Shown: piece after piece, positions 1-7,819 of the stretch
How the letters are laid out: each line of letters opens with the position of its first letter
How positions within the stretch are numbered: the first letter of the stretch is position 1
Source of the DNA: Caryophanales bacterium UBA7278
Lineage (GTDB): Bacteria; Bacillota_I; Bacilli_A; RFN20; CAG-826
Length of the DNA: 43,279 nt
NCBI GenBank assembly: GCA_002472275.1
Contig: DKRQ01000021.1
Span: 1 to 43,279, forward strand
Direction of reading: 5' to 3'
Position numbers and translations under genes: made by a program
The notes under the pieces: model-generated
The model's input: the letters and a program-made list of their open reading frames with translations, nothing else
Told to the model about the DNA's origin: nothing
The model's database searches: none

Positions 1-19
1 CCATCATTTGCTGGTATAT

Positions 20-49
20 CTAGGAAAAAGAAAGGCCGCCTCAGGCGGC
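20..49 (-). terminator. Rho-independent terminator overlapping the TetR stop codon
   Basis: Read on the minus strand, GCCGCC-TGA-GGCGGC forms a six-pair GC stem whose three-base loop is the TGA stop codon of the regulator gene. It is followed by a T-rich tail (CTTTCTTTTTCC). It would end the 81-aa/TetR transcript exactly at the stop codon. Confidence 0.75.
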
Positions 50-571
50 GACCAATGGAATCGATTTGGTGTACTTGTAAGCAAGTCTAGCCATGTCCTC
101 GGGTTTCTTCGGGGTCCCCTCCTTGATCCATTTGATCATGAGGGAAACGAAGAGGCTAAGCCAGATGGTTTGGATCGTGCGGTTTTCCTCCGCCTCGGGA
201 AGGAGGGAGAGGAACACCTCGAGGAACTTGTGCTCGAATCCGGCGTAGATGACCGCTTCGAGGTCCTCGCGTTTGCTATCGACCAGTTTGAAGAGGGCAA
301 GCCAGTTTTCATAGACGTCGGTGCCGATGAGACCGGTGACGTTCAACCCGAACACCTTGATTTCGTCCACGAGGACGTCCTCGATCGTGCGATAGTTTCT
401 ATAGAAGGCGGTCCTAGAAACGCCAGCGATGTGGCAAAGTCTAGTGACAGTGAGGGTTTTGTCCTTTTTGTCCTTGAGGATGATCATCAAGGCGAAACGA
501 AAGCAACTCTTGACGAAATCGCGGGATTCCTCGTTGTTTTTCTTTAAGGTTTCGAGTTGCTTCTGGTTCAT
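41..571 (-). CDS. TetR/AcrR-family transcriptional regulator
   Basis: A 176-aa protein of usual TetR size. The N-terminal third holds the helix-turn-helix (TVTRLCHIAGVSRTAFYRNY, about residues 40-60), where the GVSRTAFYRNY recognition-helix pattern is typical of the family. The rest is helical and would bind an unknown ligand or serve dimerisation. There is no good Shine-Dalgarno, and the start lies 4 nt after the stop of the 81-aa gene, so translation is probably coupled. It shares the heptamer-repeat promoter at 842-874 with the T4SS genes, so it may be a secondary or feedback regulator of the secretion locus. Its target is unknown. The family call is secure; the role is inference. Confidence 0.85.
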   Translation of the reverse strand: MNQKQLETLKKNNEESRDFVKSCFRFALMIILKDKKDKTLTVTRLCHIAGVSRTAFYRNYRTIEDVLVDEIKVFGLNVTGLIGTDVYENWLALFKLVDSKREDLEAVIYAGFEHKFLEVFLSLLPEAEENRTIQTIWLSLFVSLMIKWIKEGTPKKPEDMARLAYKYTKSIPLVAA

Positions 572-575
572 GGGT

Positions 576-821
576 TTAAGCGGTTGGCTCGCTCATCTCG
601 TTTTGGACTTCCAAACTCGGTTCCATCTCCTCTTCGGGCTCGCCTAAATCAAGGGCCTCGCTCTTAGCGATGTCCTCGGCGAGTTGCTGCTGGAACGCGA
701 TTTGCTCGGGATCGTTAGGATCGGGGCGAGCGGGCGCTTCCGGAGCGAAGGAAACCTCCGCCACTTCCTCGGCGGGGCTTTCGACTTTTTCCTGGGTTTG
801 GATTTCTTCTTTTTCGGGCAT
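576..821 (-). CDS. Small acidic hypothetical protein, candidate T4SS accessory or substrate
   Basis: An 81-aa protein extremely rich in Glu, Asp, Pro and Ala, with no Cys or Trp and no membrane segment. The centre (PNDPEQIAFQQQLAEDIA) may form a short amphipathic helix, and the C-terminus carries an EPEEEMEP block. The start is supported by an AGGAAG ribosome site 6 nt upstream and by the -10 box at 842-847, which gives a short leader of about 14 nt. It is first in a two-gene unit with the TetR regulator. I do not recognise a family. The Glu-rich tail resembles, in composition only, the C-termini of the two kinase-like proteins and of the 509-aa protein. It could be an adaptor, a chaperone or an unstructured substrate. 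Confidence 0.6.
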   Translation of the reverse strand: MPEKEEIQTQEKVESPAEEVAEVSFAPEAPARPDPNDPEQIAFQQQLAEDIAKSEALDLGEPEEEMEPSLEVQNEMSEPTA

Positions 822-841
822 GGCTACTTCCTACCGGACAT

Positions 842-874
842 AGGGTAGCAAACCATTTGCCACAAAAGCGCAAC
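842..874 (-). promoter_or_regulatory. SARP-type box and -10 promoter (site E) for the 81-aa/TetR unit
   Basis: On the minus strand there are heptamers GTTGCGC (868-874) and GTGGCAA (857-863) with TTTT between them (11-bp period), then 9 bp, then TACCCT (842-847). The geometry is identical to five other promoters in the window. It lies between the stop of the 509-aa gene (889) and the start at 821. Confidence 0.75.
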
Positions 875-888
875 ACAACAAGGTTGCC

Positions 889-2418
889 TTAAAGAGTTTG
901 AGTCGGTTCTTCCGCTTGGATCTCGGCTTCCTTTTCGAGGTCTTTTTCGTTGGCGGGTTGCTCGGATTCGAGGGGTTTGTCCTCGACGTCCTTGGCCGAA
1001 AGGGCGGCTTCGCGCTTGATGGGCGGTTCGTATTCCTTGGCCCATTCGTCCTTGACGTCTTGAATCAGGGGCGCGTTTTGGCAGGCCGTGATCGTCGCGA
1101 TGACGAACTTGGTCCTACCAAGGCTTGTCCCCTTCATGTCGTCCATGCTGCGGTAGCCCTGGTCGACCTTATGCTGGAGATAGCCGTTACCTTTGGTAAG
1201 GAGGTTATCGCGGTTAAGGTAATTCTTCGATTTGGGGTCGTTATATTCCTTGAAGGCCTGGAGGAATTCCTTGTATTCCCTCGAGGTGTTGCGGCGGATG
1301 TACCTCTCGATGAAACCGCCTTTATGACGGTCCTCGATTTCGGCGATGTTGAATTCGCCGATGGTGCCGCTTGCCTGGTTGAAGGACTTCTGCCAACCCT
1401 TGAGGTATTCCCTTTGGACGGAGGCGTTCATCATCTGCACCTGCTGGAGGTTATTGCCATCGCGTTGGCTGATGCGGAAATTGCCCCTCGGGGCGTCAGA
1501 AAAGACGTTATCGTATTTGGTCTCCTCAATGTTGATGGGGTTGCCCTCCGCATCGAGATCGTAGGATTCGGGGCGGTATTTGACGAACATGCCCTTCTCC
1601 AGTTTGATGCCGCGTTCGACGAATTTGCCGAAGAATTGCTTCGGGGTGTCGATGGTGTCCTTGACGAGAGCCTCGTCAAGTATCCTCTTCATCGTGTCGT
1701 CATTCGCGTGGAGGGCCTTGTCGGCGTTTTGGATGATCACCGACTGGGTCAAGGTGAGATTAGGGCAGGCGAAATAGTCGAGGCTTTTCGCCGCGCGCAT
1801 CATGTTGACCGGGTAGCCGATCGTTTCCATCGGCTTGACCATCGAATTGAGGGCCTTCCTCATCTCGGGGGTCGGGTCGCCCGCGGTGACGACGGGTTGG
1901 AAAACGAAGCCCTTTTCGCAGTCGGGATAGGTGTCCTTGTAGTATTCGGCGAGCTTCAATGGGTCGTCGTCGCATTCGTAGATGCCCGTGGGGTCGCTTT
2001 CCATGAGCGCCCCATAACGCATCGCGATGATCTTTTGGGGATCGTGGAGGTAGTCCTGGTACATCTTCTCGTTGTAGGCGGTCGCCGCGGGGGTGCCGCT
2101 TGTGTCGAATTCGTAGAAGATCGTGCGGCTTAGAGGATCGGGCCGCTGCTGCGAACGGCCGAATTTGGCGGCCAGGGATTCCTGGATCGCCTTTTGGGCG
2201 TTCCTTTTCTCCTCCATTTCCTGGGCGATGCGGTAGATGCCATAGACCTTGGGGTCGTCGAGCTTCTTCGCAAGATTTTGGTCGACCGAAAGCTGCATGT
2301 CCGGGGGAAGCGAGCGGTTCATCCTCGCGACGAGCTCTTGGTGGCGGGCGAGGATCTTTGCCTTCTCCTCCTCGGTGAAGGGTTTGTATTTGGGCGCTTC
2401 CTTGGGTTTGTTAGGCAT
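889..2418 (-). CDS. 509-aa orphan protein encoded directly after virB4
   Basis: I do not recognise a family. The protein is soluble by inspection, with no signal peptide or membrane helix. It has a charged helical N-terminus (residues 1-95), a mixed central region that includes VFQPVVTAGDPTPEM and a Tyr/Lys/Asp-rich stretch around residues 290-330, and a Glu/Lys-rich tail after about residue 450 that looks disordered. The start at 2418 has a GGAGGA ribosome site 6 nt upstream, and the gene begins 15 bp after virB4 stops, so it is the last gene of the pilin A-lipoprotein-virB6-virB4 unit. That position suggests a cytoplasmic T4SS accessory protein or a secreted substrate. The acidic tail (EKEAEIQAEE) would fit a C-terminal T4SS signal, but that is inference. 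Confidence 0.8.
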   Translation of the reverse strand: MPNKPKEAPKYKPFTEEEKAKILARHQELVARMNRSLPPDMQLSVDQNLAKKLDDPKVYGIYRIAQEMEEKRNAQKAIQESLAAKFGRSQQRPDPLSRTIFYEFDTSGTPAATAYNEKMYQDYLHDPQKIIAMRYGALMESDPTGIYECDDDPLKLAEYYKDTYPDCEKGFVFQPVVTAGDPTPEMRKALNSMVKPMETIGYPVNMMRAAKSLDYFACPNLTLTQSVIIQNADKALHANDDTMKRILDEALVKDTIDTPKQFFGKFVERGIKLEKGMFVKYRPESYDLDAEGNPINIEETKYDNVFSDAPRGNFRISQRDGNNLQQVQMMNASVQREYLKGWQKSFNQASGTIGEFNIAEIEDRHKGGFIERYIRRNTSREYKEFLQAFKEYNDPKSKNYLNRDNLLTKGNGYLQHKVDQGYRSMDDMKGTSLGRTKFVIATITACQNAPLIQDVKDEWAKEYEPPIKREAALSAKDVEDKPLESEQPANEKDLEKEAEIQAEEPTQTL

Positions 2419-2433
2419 GGAGATTCCTCCTTA

Positions 2434-5091
2434 CTAGTTCTCGCCGAACATGCTCCTCATGGTCTTCGAGGCGATGACGGAGATATTCGTGCGGTTGGTG
2501 GGTGAGGTGATGATGAAGGCGTTGCCGCGGGGGTTATTGACGATCTGGTCCTGTTCGACCTCGTTGATCTGGCCCGCCTTGTCATAAAGGGTGCATAGGT
2601 CATCCATGTCGTTAGGAGACAAGGAGAAGATGAAGGAGTATTGGCAGGCGTTGATGATGGCCGTGGATTTGCGGACGATGTCCTCGGAGCCGACGAAGTC
2701 CTTGATGTTCTGCGTGATGACGATCTGCATGCCGTTGTACTTACGGATACGCTTGGCGAGCTGGTACATGAAGTCAAGCGCGACCGGGTATTTAGGATCG
2801 ATGAAGACGTGGGCCTCGTCGATCGCGACCACGATTTTGCGGTTGGTGCCGTGCTTGAGATTGAAGTCCCTGTTCTTGATGATCTCGTTGTCGAGCCATT
2901 TGAGGACCATGAGCATCTGCGCGTTGGCGATCGTGTTGTTCTTGTTGGAGAGAAGGCTCTGGAAGTTGAAGACCGTGAAGTTCTCCTTGACCGTGAGGGT
3001 GCTTTCGCCGTTCCAAAGGTTGGCGTTCCTGCCTTCCCCGGCGAACTTGGACACGTAGTTATAGAGGATGCGGAGCTGCGTGATGTCGTATTCGACCGTC
3101 GCGGCGGAAAGCTTTTTCTCGATGAGAGAATAAAGTTCGTCGAAGGTCGGGTAGTCCTTGGCCTCGAGGGTCGCGAAGTCCGTCTTGGACGTGATGCCCT
3201 TTTCCTTATAAAGGGCGACGATCAGGTTATTTAGGTACTCCAAAGCGTCGGAGGAGATGCCGGTAAGGGCGACCTTGAAGAACTCCTCGAGGAACTGGAG
3301 GTGGACCGCGAAGTTGTTGATCTGCGATTCCTCGCCTTCCTCGTCCCCTTCAAGGGTGGTGATGACGTGGAAGGGGTTGATCCTGCCCTCCCTAGCGGTG
3401 CCTACGTCGATAAGACGGCCGCCGAGGTTCTGCGCGAGGAACTGGTATTCGTTCTCGGGGTCGAGGATGAAAACCTTGCAGTTCTCGGCGCAAAGTTGCG
3501 AAAGGATGGTTTTGGTCGCGAAGGATTTGCCAGAACCCGACTTGCCGATGATGACCATGTTGGAGTTGACCCTCTCGAAGTCCCTTTTGAAGAAATCGAG
3601 GATGACGGGGTAACTGTTCTCGGTGCCGAGGATGCATCCGGTCTCGTCCATGACGTTAGAGAGGACGAAGGGGAAGCAAGCGGCGACCGAATTGGAATGA
3701 ATGGCCCTTTGGAAGCCGGTCATGAGGTCTAGGCGCGAGATGTTGGAGGAGATGAGGGCGAGGTTTTGGCAGAAGTAGTTGTCGATGAGCTCAAAGCCTT
3801 CCTCGGAGAAGATGCGCTTGATCCTCTTCTTCTCGCTCCTGCGTTGATCGCGGCGCGCGTTGGCCTCGGGATAGACCGTGATGTGGAGATTGACGCCAAA
3901 GAGGGTCTCGTTGTCGTTTTGGAGCATCCTAAGCACCTCGACGAGGGTGTCGATGTGGGTCTGCTTGTCGATGATGGAGGAGGCCCTGTAGCTATTGGAG
4001 GACTGCGAGGCGAGTTCCTGGACCGAACGGTCGATCATGTGGATGGCCTTGCCCTTTTCGAAGGGGGAGAGGTTCATGACGACCTTGGTGCCGGGGATGT
4101 TGAAGATGCGGTAGCCCCAGGCGTTAAGGACCGAGATCGGGAAGTTCTTGACGGTGAAGATGTAGCACTCCTCGCCGTCGATGACCGTGGAACGGGGTTT
4201 GAATTCGATGTTCTGGGGGTAGATCCAGTTCATGAATTCCTCGGGGGTAAGCATCTCGACGTCCTTCTCCTCGAATTTGGAGGTGAAGTTGTACTTCATG
4301 AACACGGCGAGCTCTTGTTTGCCGAGGATATGGGAGGTCATGCCGATGTTGAGGAAGGTCATGATCGCGTCATTGAGGATTGAAGAGATGGTCTCCTTGC
4401 TTTCATCGTAGACGACGAGGTAATAGAAGGGTTTCTTGATCGGGGTCTCGTCGGTCAAAGTCGAATAGGTCCTGATGCGGTCGTCGATGATCTTGGTGCG
4501 GGAATCGAGTTCCTTCTTGGTGAGCTCGCCCTTTTCGAAGAGGGAGAAAAGGACGTCTTTCTTGCGCTCCTCGTCCTTGATGTAGGATTCGAAGTTCAGC
4601 TTGCGGTCGAGTTTGACGATGGAGGCCTTCGTCTTGTTGGAGATTTCGCGGATGATCTTGCCGAAGTTCTCCTCAATCATCTGGTCCTGACGGAACTCGG
4701 ATAAAAGGGAAAACTCGCGAGGGTCGACTTGGAGGACGCCCGCGAAGTAATCCTTGTAGACGATGAAGGTGTCCTGGATGTCCTTAAAAGGCATGAAGGA
4801 ATCGATATTCGTCTGGGATTTGCTGTTGTTTTTGGAGTATTTCTTGACCGCGAAGACATATCGGACCGAGTGGATCATGAACATGTAGAAGCGGTCCCCT
4901 TCGAAGGGAAGGAAGATGCCGATGGCCACGATGAGGACGATCGCGGCGAGGATGAAACGGGCGATGCCAAGGTTAGTGACTAGGAGCAAAACGATGAGGC
5001 CAAGGAAAGCGAGTCCGATGATGATGTCGAGAACGGAGACGTTCTTAAAGAACTGGACCTTGACCTTGGTGGTCTTTGGGATGATTCTCAT
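2434..5091 (-). CDS. virB4: VirB4-type T4SS ATPase with N-terminal VirB3-like membrane segment
   Basis: An 885-aa protein. Two hydrophobic helices (about residues 20-62) followed by a short polar stretch match a VirB3/PrgI-like module fused to the ATPase. The VirB4 body follows, with Walker A GKSGSGKS (516-523), Walker B VVAIDEAHVF near residue 757, and a later TQNIKDF segment typical of the TraC/VirB4 ATPase core. VirB4 powers pilus or channel assembly and substrate passage at the cytoplasmic membrane. The start overlaps the virB6 stop as ATGA and has a GGAGGAG ribosome site, so the genes are translationally coupled. The length is at the long end for VirB4, as expected for a VirB3-VirB4 fusion. 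All key ATPase residues are present and the gene looks intact. Confidence 0.95.
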   Translation of the reverse strand: MRIIPKTTKVKVQFFKNVSVLDIIIGLAFLGLIVLLLVTNLGIARFILAAIVLIVAIGIFLPFEGDRFYMFMIHSVRYVFAVKKYSKNNSKSQTNIDSFMPFKDIQDTFIVYKDYFAGVLQVDPREFSLLSEFRQDQMIEENFGKIIREISNKTKASIVKLDRKLNFESYIKDEERKKDVLFSLFEKGELTKKELDSRTKIIDDRIRTYSTLTDETPIKKPFYYLVVYDESKETISSILNDAIMTFLNIGMTSHILGKQELAVFMKYNFTSKFEEKDVEMLTPEEFMNWIYPQNIEFKPRSTVIDGEECYIFTVKNFPISVLNAWGYRIFNIPGTKVVMNLSPFEKGKAIHMIDRSVQELASQSSNSYRASSIIDKQTHIDTLVEVLRMLQNDNETLFGVNLHITVYPEANARRDQRRSEKKRIKRIFSEEGFELIDNYFCQNLALISSNISRLDLMTGFQRAIHSNSVAACFPFVLSNVMDETGCILGTENSYPVILDFFKRDFERVNSNMVIIGKSGSGKSFATKTILSQLCAENCKVFILDPENEYQFLAQNLGGRLIDVGTAREGRINPFHVITTLEGDEEGEESQINNFAVHLQFLEEFFKVALTGISSDALEYLNNLIVALYKEKGITSKTDFATLEAKDYPTFDELYSLIEKKLSAATVEYDITQLRILYNYVSKFAGEGRNANLWNGESTLTVKENFTVFNFQSLLSNKNNTIANAQMLMVLKWLDNEIIKNRDFNLKHGTNRKIVVAIDEAHVFIDPKYPVALDFMYQLAKRIRKYNGMQIVITQNIKDFVGSEDIVRKSTAIINACQYSFIFSLSPNDMDDLCTLYDKAGQINEVEQDQIVNNPRGNAFIITSPTNRTNISVIASKTMRSMFGEN

Positions 5092-6497
5092 TTCTTGTCT
5101 CCTCCTTTCTTGCCGTTAAGCGCGTTGCTGACCGCGTTATTGACCATGTCGGAGCCCGGACCGGCGGCTTTTTCGTTCTTGTTGCCGCCGTTATTGCCGC
5201 CCGGCACAATGCCGAAGACGCCTTGCTTCTGGGATTCGGAGAATTTCTTCTTCTCGCCCCCGATCGCGTCTTTGGCCGCGTTGCTGCCGTTATTGATCTT
5301 GTTGGTCTTGTTGTTGGTGGCCCCACTGCTTCCGCCTTTGCCTTGGCCGCCGGCGTTAAGACGGGCGTTCTCAAGGGCGTAATCGCGCGAGGTCTTGAAG
5401 CCGGCGCGGCGGCCGAGCGCGGTGCCTAGGCCGGTGTTCTTGGAGTCGCGGGCGAAGTTAAAGGCCGACCTGGTGGCCTGGAAGGGAGCCGCCACGGCGC
5501 CAAAGGCGAGCCTTTTGAAGGAGCCCGCGGCCAACGCGGAATCCCTCATTTCCTGGGAACCCGCGCCAGCGGAGATGAGGTTGCCGATGAGGGACATGAT
5601 CTTCATCATCGAGACGCCACCGCCGACGACGATGACGATCTTCATGAAGTAGTTGAGGACCTTGTTGTCGAAGAAGACGAGGTTGCCGTTGGTGATCGCG
5701 GCGATCACGAGGGCGTAGATGTTGATTGAGATGATGACGCCATAACCGGTGAGGAACTTAACGATGAACTGGTCGCGCCAGAGTTTGAACCTGACCCCAT
5801 CGTCGAGGACGGTCGTGGAGAGGGAGATCGGAGCCACGATGAAGAGGATGACGATGGAGATCGCACGGTCGACGAACATGATGAGGGCCATGCCAAGGCA
5901 GATGATGATGACGATGCTGCCTAGATAAGAGAAGAAGAAGTCGTAATCCTTGAGATTGACGTAATCCTTGATGGAGGAAGTCGAGGAATAGTCGAAGTCT
6001 TTGTCGAGGAAGAAGTCGGAGGGCACGCCGCCTTTGAGGGCATTTTGGCCAAACGCGCCGGCGAGGAACCTACCTAGGCCGTCCGGGGAACCGCCGAGGG
6101 TGGCGGAATAGAGGACGCGCATGATCGTGTTGGTGAAGAAGATGAGGATCACCATCGCGGCCGGGATGAAGAGGAAGATCAAGAGGGTCTTGCCGACCTG
6201 CACAGCGATTTGAGCCGGGGTCTTCTCCACTTTTTCCGAGGCAATGGTGCGGATGATCGCAAACACGGCGAAGAGGAATACGAGCACCACCGCAACGAGC
6301 ACCGCGCCGACAAACGCGTACGTGATGCTTTGGTTTCGAAGCAAGAAGCTTATGAAATCCATTTCGTTTCCCGCGTATCTGATTGGTTCGATGCCGCAGA
6401 GCATATTCGCGCAAGCAAGGAGCTTGTCGATGATCGCGTACATCGATTTTGAGATCGAGTAGAGCAGATCCCATATCCAGTCGAACAAACCAAACAT
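5088..6497 (-). CDS. virB6: VirB6/TrbL-like polytopic T4SS membrane protein
   Basis: A 469-aa protein. An amphipathic start (MFGLFDWIWDLLYSISKSMY) precedes about six membrane segments between residues 45 and 330, for example VGAVLVAVVLVFLFAVFAII and IVILFIVAPISLSTTVL. A tail of about 140 residues, rich in Asn, Gly, Lys and Ala (NNKTNKINNGSNAAKDA, GGNNGGNKNEKAAG), is probably cytoplasmic and disordered. Topology, the neighbouring virB4 and the low-complexity C-terminus fit the VirB6/TrbL/TrsL group that forms the inner-membrane channel of Gram-positive T4SS. The ribosome site AAAGGAGGA is strong. The stop overlaps the virB4 start by 4 bp. Sequence similarity within this family is always low, so the call rests on topology plus context. 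Confidence 0.85.
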   Translation of the reverse strand: MFGLFDWIWDLLYSISKSMYAIIDKLLACANMLCGIEPIRYAGNEMDFISFLLRNQSITYAFVGAVLVAVVLVFLFAVFAIIRTIASEKVEKTPAQIAVQVGKTLLIFLFIPAAMVILIFFTNTIMRVLYSATLGGSPDGLGRFLAGAFGQNALKGGVPSDFFLDKDFDYSSTSSIKDYVNLKDYDFFFSYLGSIVIIICLGMALIMFVDRAISIVILFIVAPISLSTTVLDDGVRFKLWRDQFIVKFLTGYGVIISINIYALVIAAITNGNLVFFDNKVLNYFMKIVIVVGGGVSMMKIMSLIGNLISAGAGSQEMRDSALAAGSFKRLAFGAVAAPFQATRSAFNFARDSKNTGLGTALGRRAGFKTSRDYALENARLNAGGQGKGGSSGATNNKTNKINNGSNAAKDAIGGEKKKFSESQKQGVFGIVPGGNNGGNKNEKAAGPGSDMVNNAVSNALNGKKGGDKK

Positions 6498-6520
6498 AGT
6501 TGTTCCTCCTTTCCTCCCCT

Positions 6521-7225
6521 TTATGCCACCGAACGCATGATCAGGTTCACGAATGAGTACGTGATCGGGGTCATGTCGTCGCGATGAAAGCCCGAATTGT
6601 TTTCCGCCCTGATATAGAGCAGGCCGTCGGTAACCGTGTGAAGGTAACCGTCGCTATAGCCAGGCTGTTTGAAGTTGACCATGACGAAACTCGTCCATTC
6701 TTCCCGGGCCAGATCGACGTCGCCGGTGAGGATCGCCTCCTCGACCGGTGGGTCATCGTATTCGATCGGTTCCTCCCCTATCACGTTGCCGTCGTCGTCA
6801 TAGATCGGCTTGGTGTCCGGGGAGCTAAGGTATTTGATCTTTTGCGGCGCCTCGGCCGAGTCTTCAAAGAAGAAGACGCTTAGGTGCAACACAACACGCA
6901 CCGGCGTATAGGCATAGAGGGCGATGTTTTCGAGCCTCAGTTCCTTTTCGAAGGGAATGATGATGTAGAGGTATTGATGTTGCTTTACCTCGTATTCCTC
7001 CTTCTCCCACTTGAATTCCTGAACGGTCTTCGCGTTGAAGAGGGATTCCTCGACGTCATAGGTCTCCTTGCCGCCGTCATAGAGGGCGTCCACGTCTCCC
7101 AGGGAGTCATAGAGGCTCTTGTACCCATCGCCTTTTTCGAACTCGCCTAGGTCCACGGCGCAGGCCGAAAGGCAAGCCATCGCGGCCAGGGCCAGCATCG
7201 TGGAGAGCTTCTTCTTAAAGGCCAT
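6521..7225 (-). CDS. T4SS-operon lipoprotein of unknown fold
   Basis: A 234-aa protein with a lipoprotein signal peptide: basic MAFKKK, a hydrophobic core, and lipobox LSAC with Cys at about residue 22. The mature part has no further membrane segment. It carries long hydrophobic beta-like stretches (YLYIIIPF, VRVVLHLSVFFF, SFVMVNFKQPG) and acidic loops, which suggests a beta-sandwich facing outward from the membrane. I do not recognise a family. Its position between pilin A and virB6 suggests an extracytoplasmic assembly or stabilising component, by analogy with the small lipoproteins of other T4SS. That analogy is inferred from context and not from homology. The gene starts 19 bp after pilin A stops. 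Confidence 0.8.
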   Translation of the reverse strand: MAFKKKLSTMLALAAMACLSACAVDLGEFEKGDGYKSLYDSLGDVDALYDGGKETYDVEESLFNAKTVQEFKWEKEEYEVKQHQYLYIIIPFEKELRLENIALYAYTPVRVVLHLSVFFFEDSAEAPQKIKYLSSPDTKPIYDDDGNVIGEEPIEYDDPPVEEAILTGDVDLAREEWTSFVMVNFKQPGYSDGYLHTVTDGLLYIRAENNSGFHRDDMTPITYSFVNLIMRSVA

Positions 7226-7243
7226 AGGTCAAAACCCCTATCG

Positions 7244-7573
7244 ACTAGCCAACCGGGAATTCGTAGGTCTTGTACCAGTTGTTGAAGACGATGAGACCAA
7301 CCTGAAGGGCCACGAGCAAGACGAAGATCAGCACGAAGCCGATGATCGCGTGCTTGAGGCTGTTGCGCGCCTTCTCGTGTTCCTGGGGCTCTTCCGCCTT
7401 GGCGTATTTGACGCCGAGGAAGATGACCCAGATGGCGCCTACCGCGCCGACCACGCCTAGAAGAACGGGGACCAAGACGCCAAGCACGTCCGTGAGGGGC
7501 TTGACGATCTGATTGAGGTCCTTCTCGCTCATCGCGTAGCTAACTAGATTGAACATAGTGATGTCCTCCTGTT
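7244..7573. repeat. Duplicated pilin cassette, copy 1 of a direct repeat of about 330 bp
   Basis: The whole pilin gene plus its AGGAGGACATCACT ribosome-site leader recurs at about 7820-8149, offset by 576 bp, with only a handful of base differences. Similarity stops abruptly just upstream of the ribosome site. The unit is therefore gene plus ribosome site, without promoter. Confidence 0.85.
7245..7556 (-). CDS. T4SS pilin-like protein, copy A (VirB2/TrbC, Mbov_0395 type)
   Basis: A 103-aa protein with two hydrophobic helices (about 22-48 and 70-92) separated by a short charged cytoplasmic loop containing GVKYAKAEEPQEHEKARN. The pattern of a Gly-rich first helix, the G-K-Y-x-K loop, and A-I-I-G-F-V in the second helix matches the small VirB2/TrbC-like pilin subunits of Gram-positive and mycoplasmal T4SS. 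There is no classical cleaved signal peptide. It heads the virB6-virB4 unit, with an AGGAGGA ribosome site and the heptamer promoter at 7615-7647. It differs from copy B (7821-8132) by one residue only, His versus Asn in SLK(H/N)AIIG. Confidence 0.88.
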   Translation of the reverse strand: MFNLVSYAMSEKDLNQIVKPLTDVLGVLVPVLLGVVGAVGAIWVIFLGVKYAKAEEPQEHEKARNSLKHAIIGFVLIFVLLVALQVGLIVFNNWYKTYEFPVG

Positions 7574-7614
7574 TTTTGATGACAATTAGGGGTTTTCCTT
7601 CTTGTATCGGCTTT

Positions 7615-7647
7615 ATCGTAAACCACCCGTTGCAACAAAGCTGTCAC
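7615..7647 (-). promoter_or_regulatory. SARP-type box and -10 promoter (site B) for the pilin A-virB6-virB4 unit
   Basis: On the minus strand there are heptamers GTGACAG (7641-7647) and GTTGCAA (7630-7636), an 11-bp period, a 9-bp gap, and TACGAT (7615-7620). The expected transcript leader is about 50 nt and contains AGGAGGA. It sits in the 264-bp gap between the two pilin genes. Confidence 0.8.
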
Positions 7648-7753
7648 ACATCGGGAAAATATTCTTTCCGGTGGTTTTTCGGTCGGTGGTTTCCTAGTGT
7701 GGGAACCACTGCTCCTTAGGCTTCTAACGGTAGCAAACGCCCCGCTAGAGGCC

Positions 7754-7793
7754 GCCTTCTACTTTGCCGCTTGGCCCTCGCGGCGATAGAAGC
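7754..7793 (-). other. Two-tier hairpin downstream of pilin B, possible mRNA 3'-end or stabiliser
   Basis: CTTCTA (7756-7761) pairs with TAGAAG (7787-7792), and inside it GCCGC (7766-7770) pairs with GCGGC (7780-7784). It lies 28 bp downstream of the pilin B stop. No U-tract follows on either strand, so it is not a standard intrinsic terminator. It could protect the 3' end of the pilin B message. Confidence 0.4.
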
Positions 7794-7819
7794 GAACCCT
7801 CTTGTCAGCGAATCGAATG

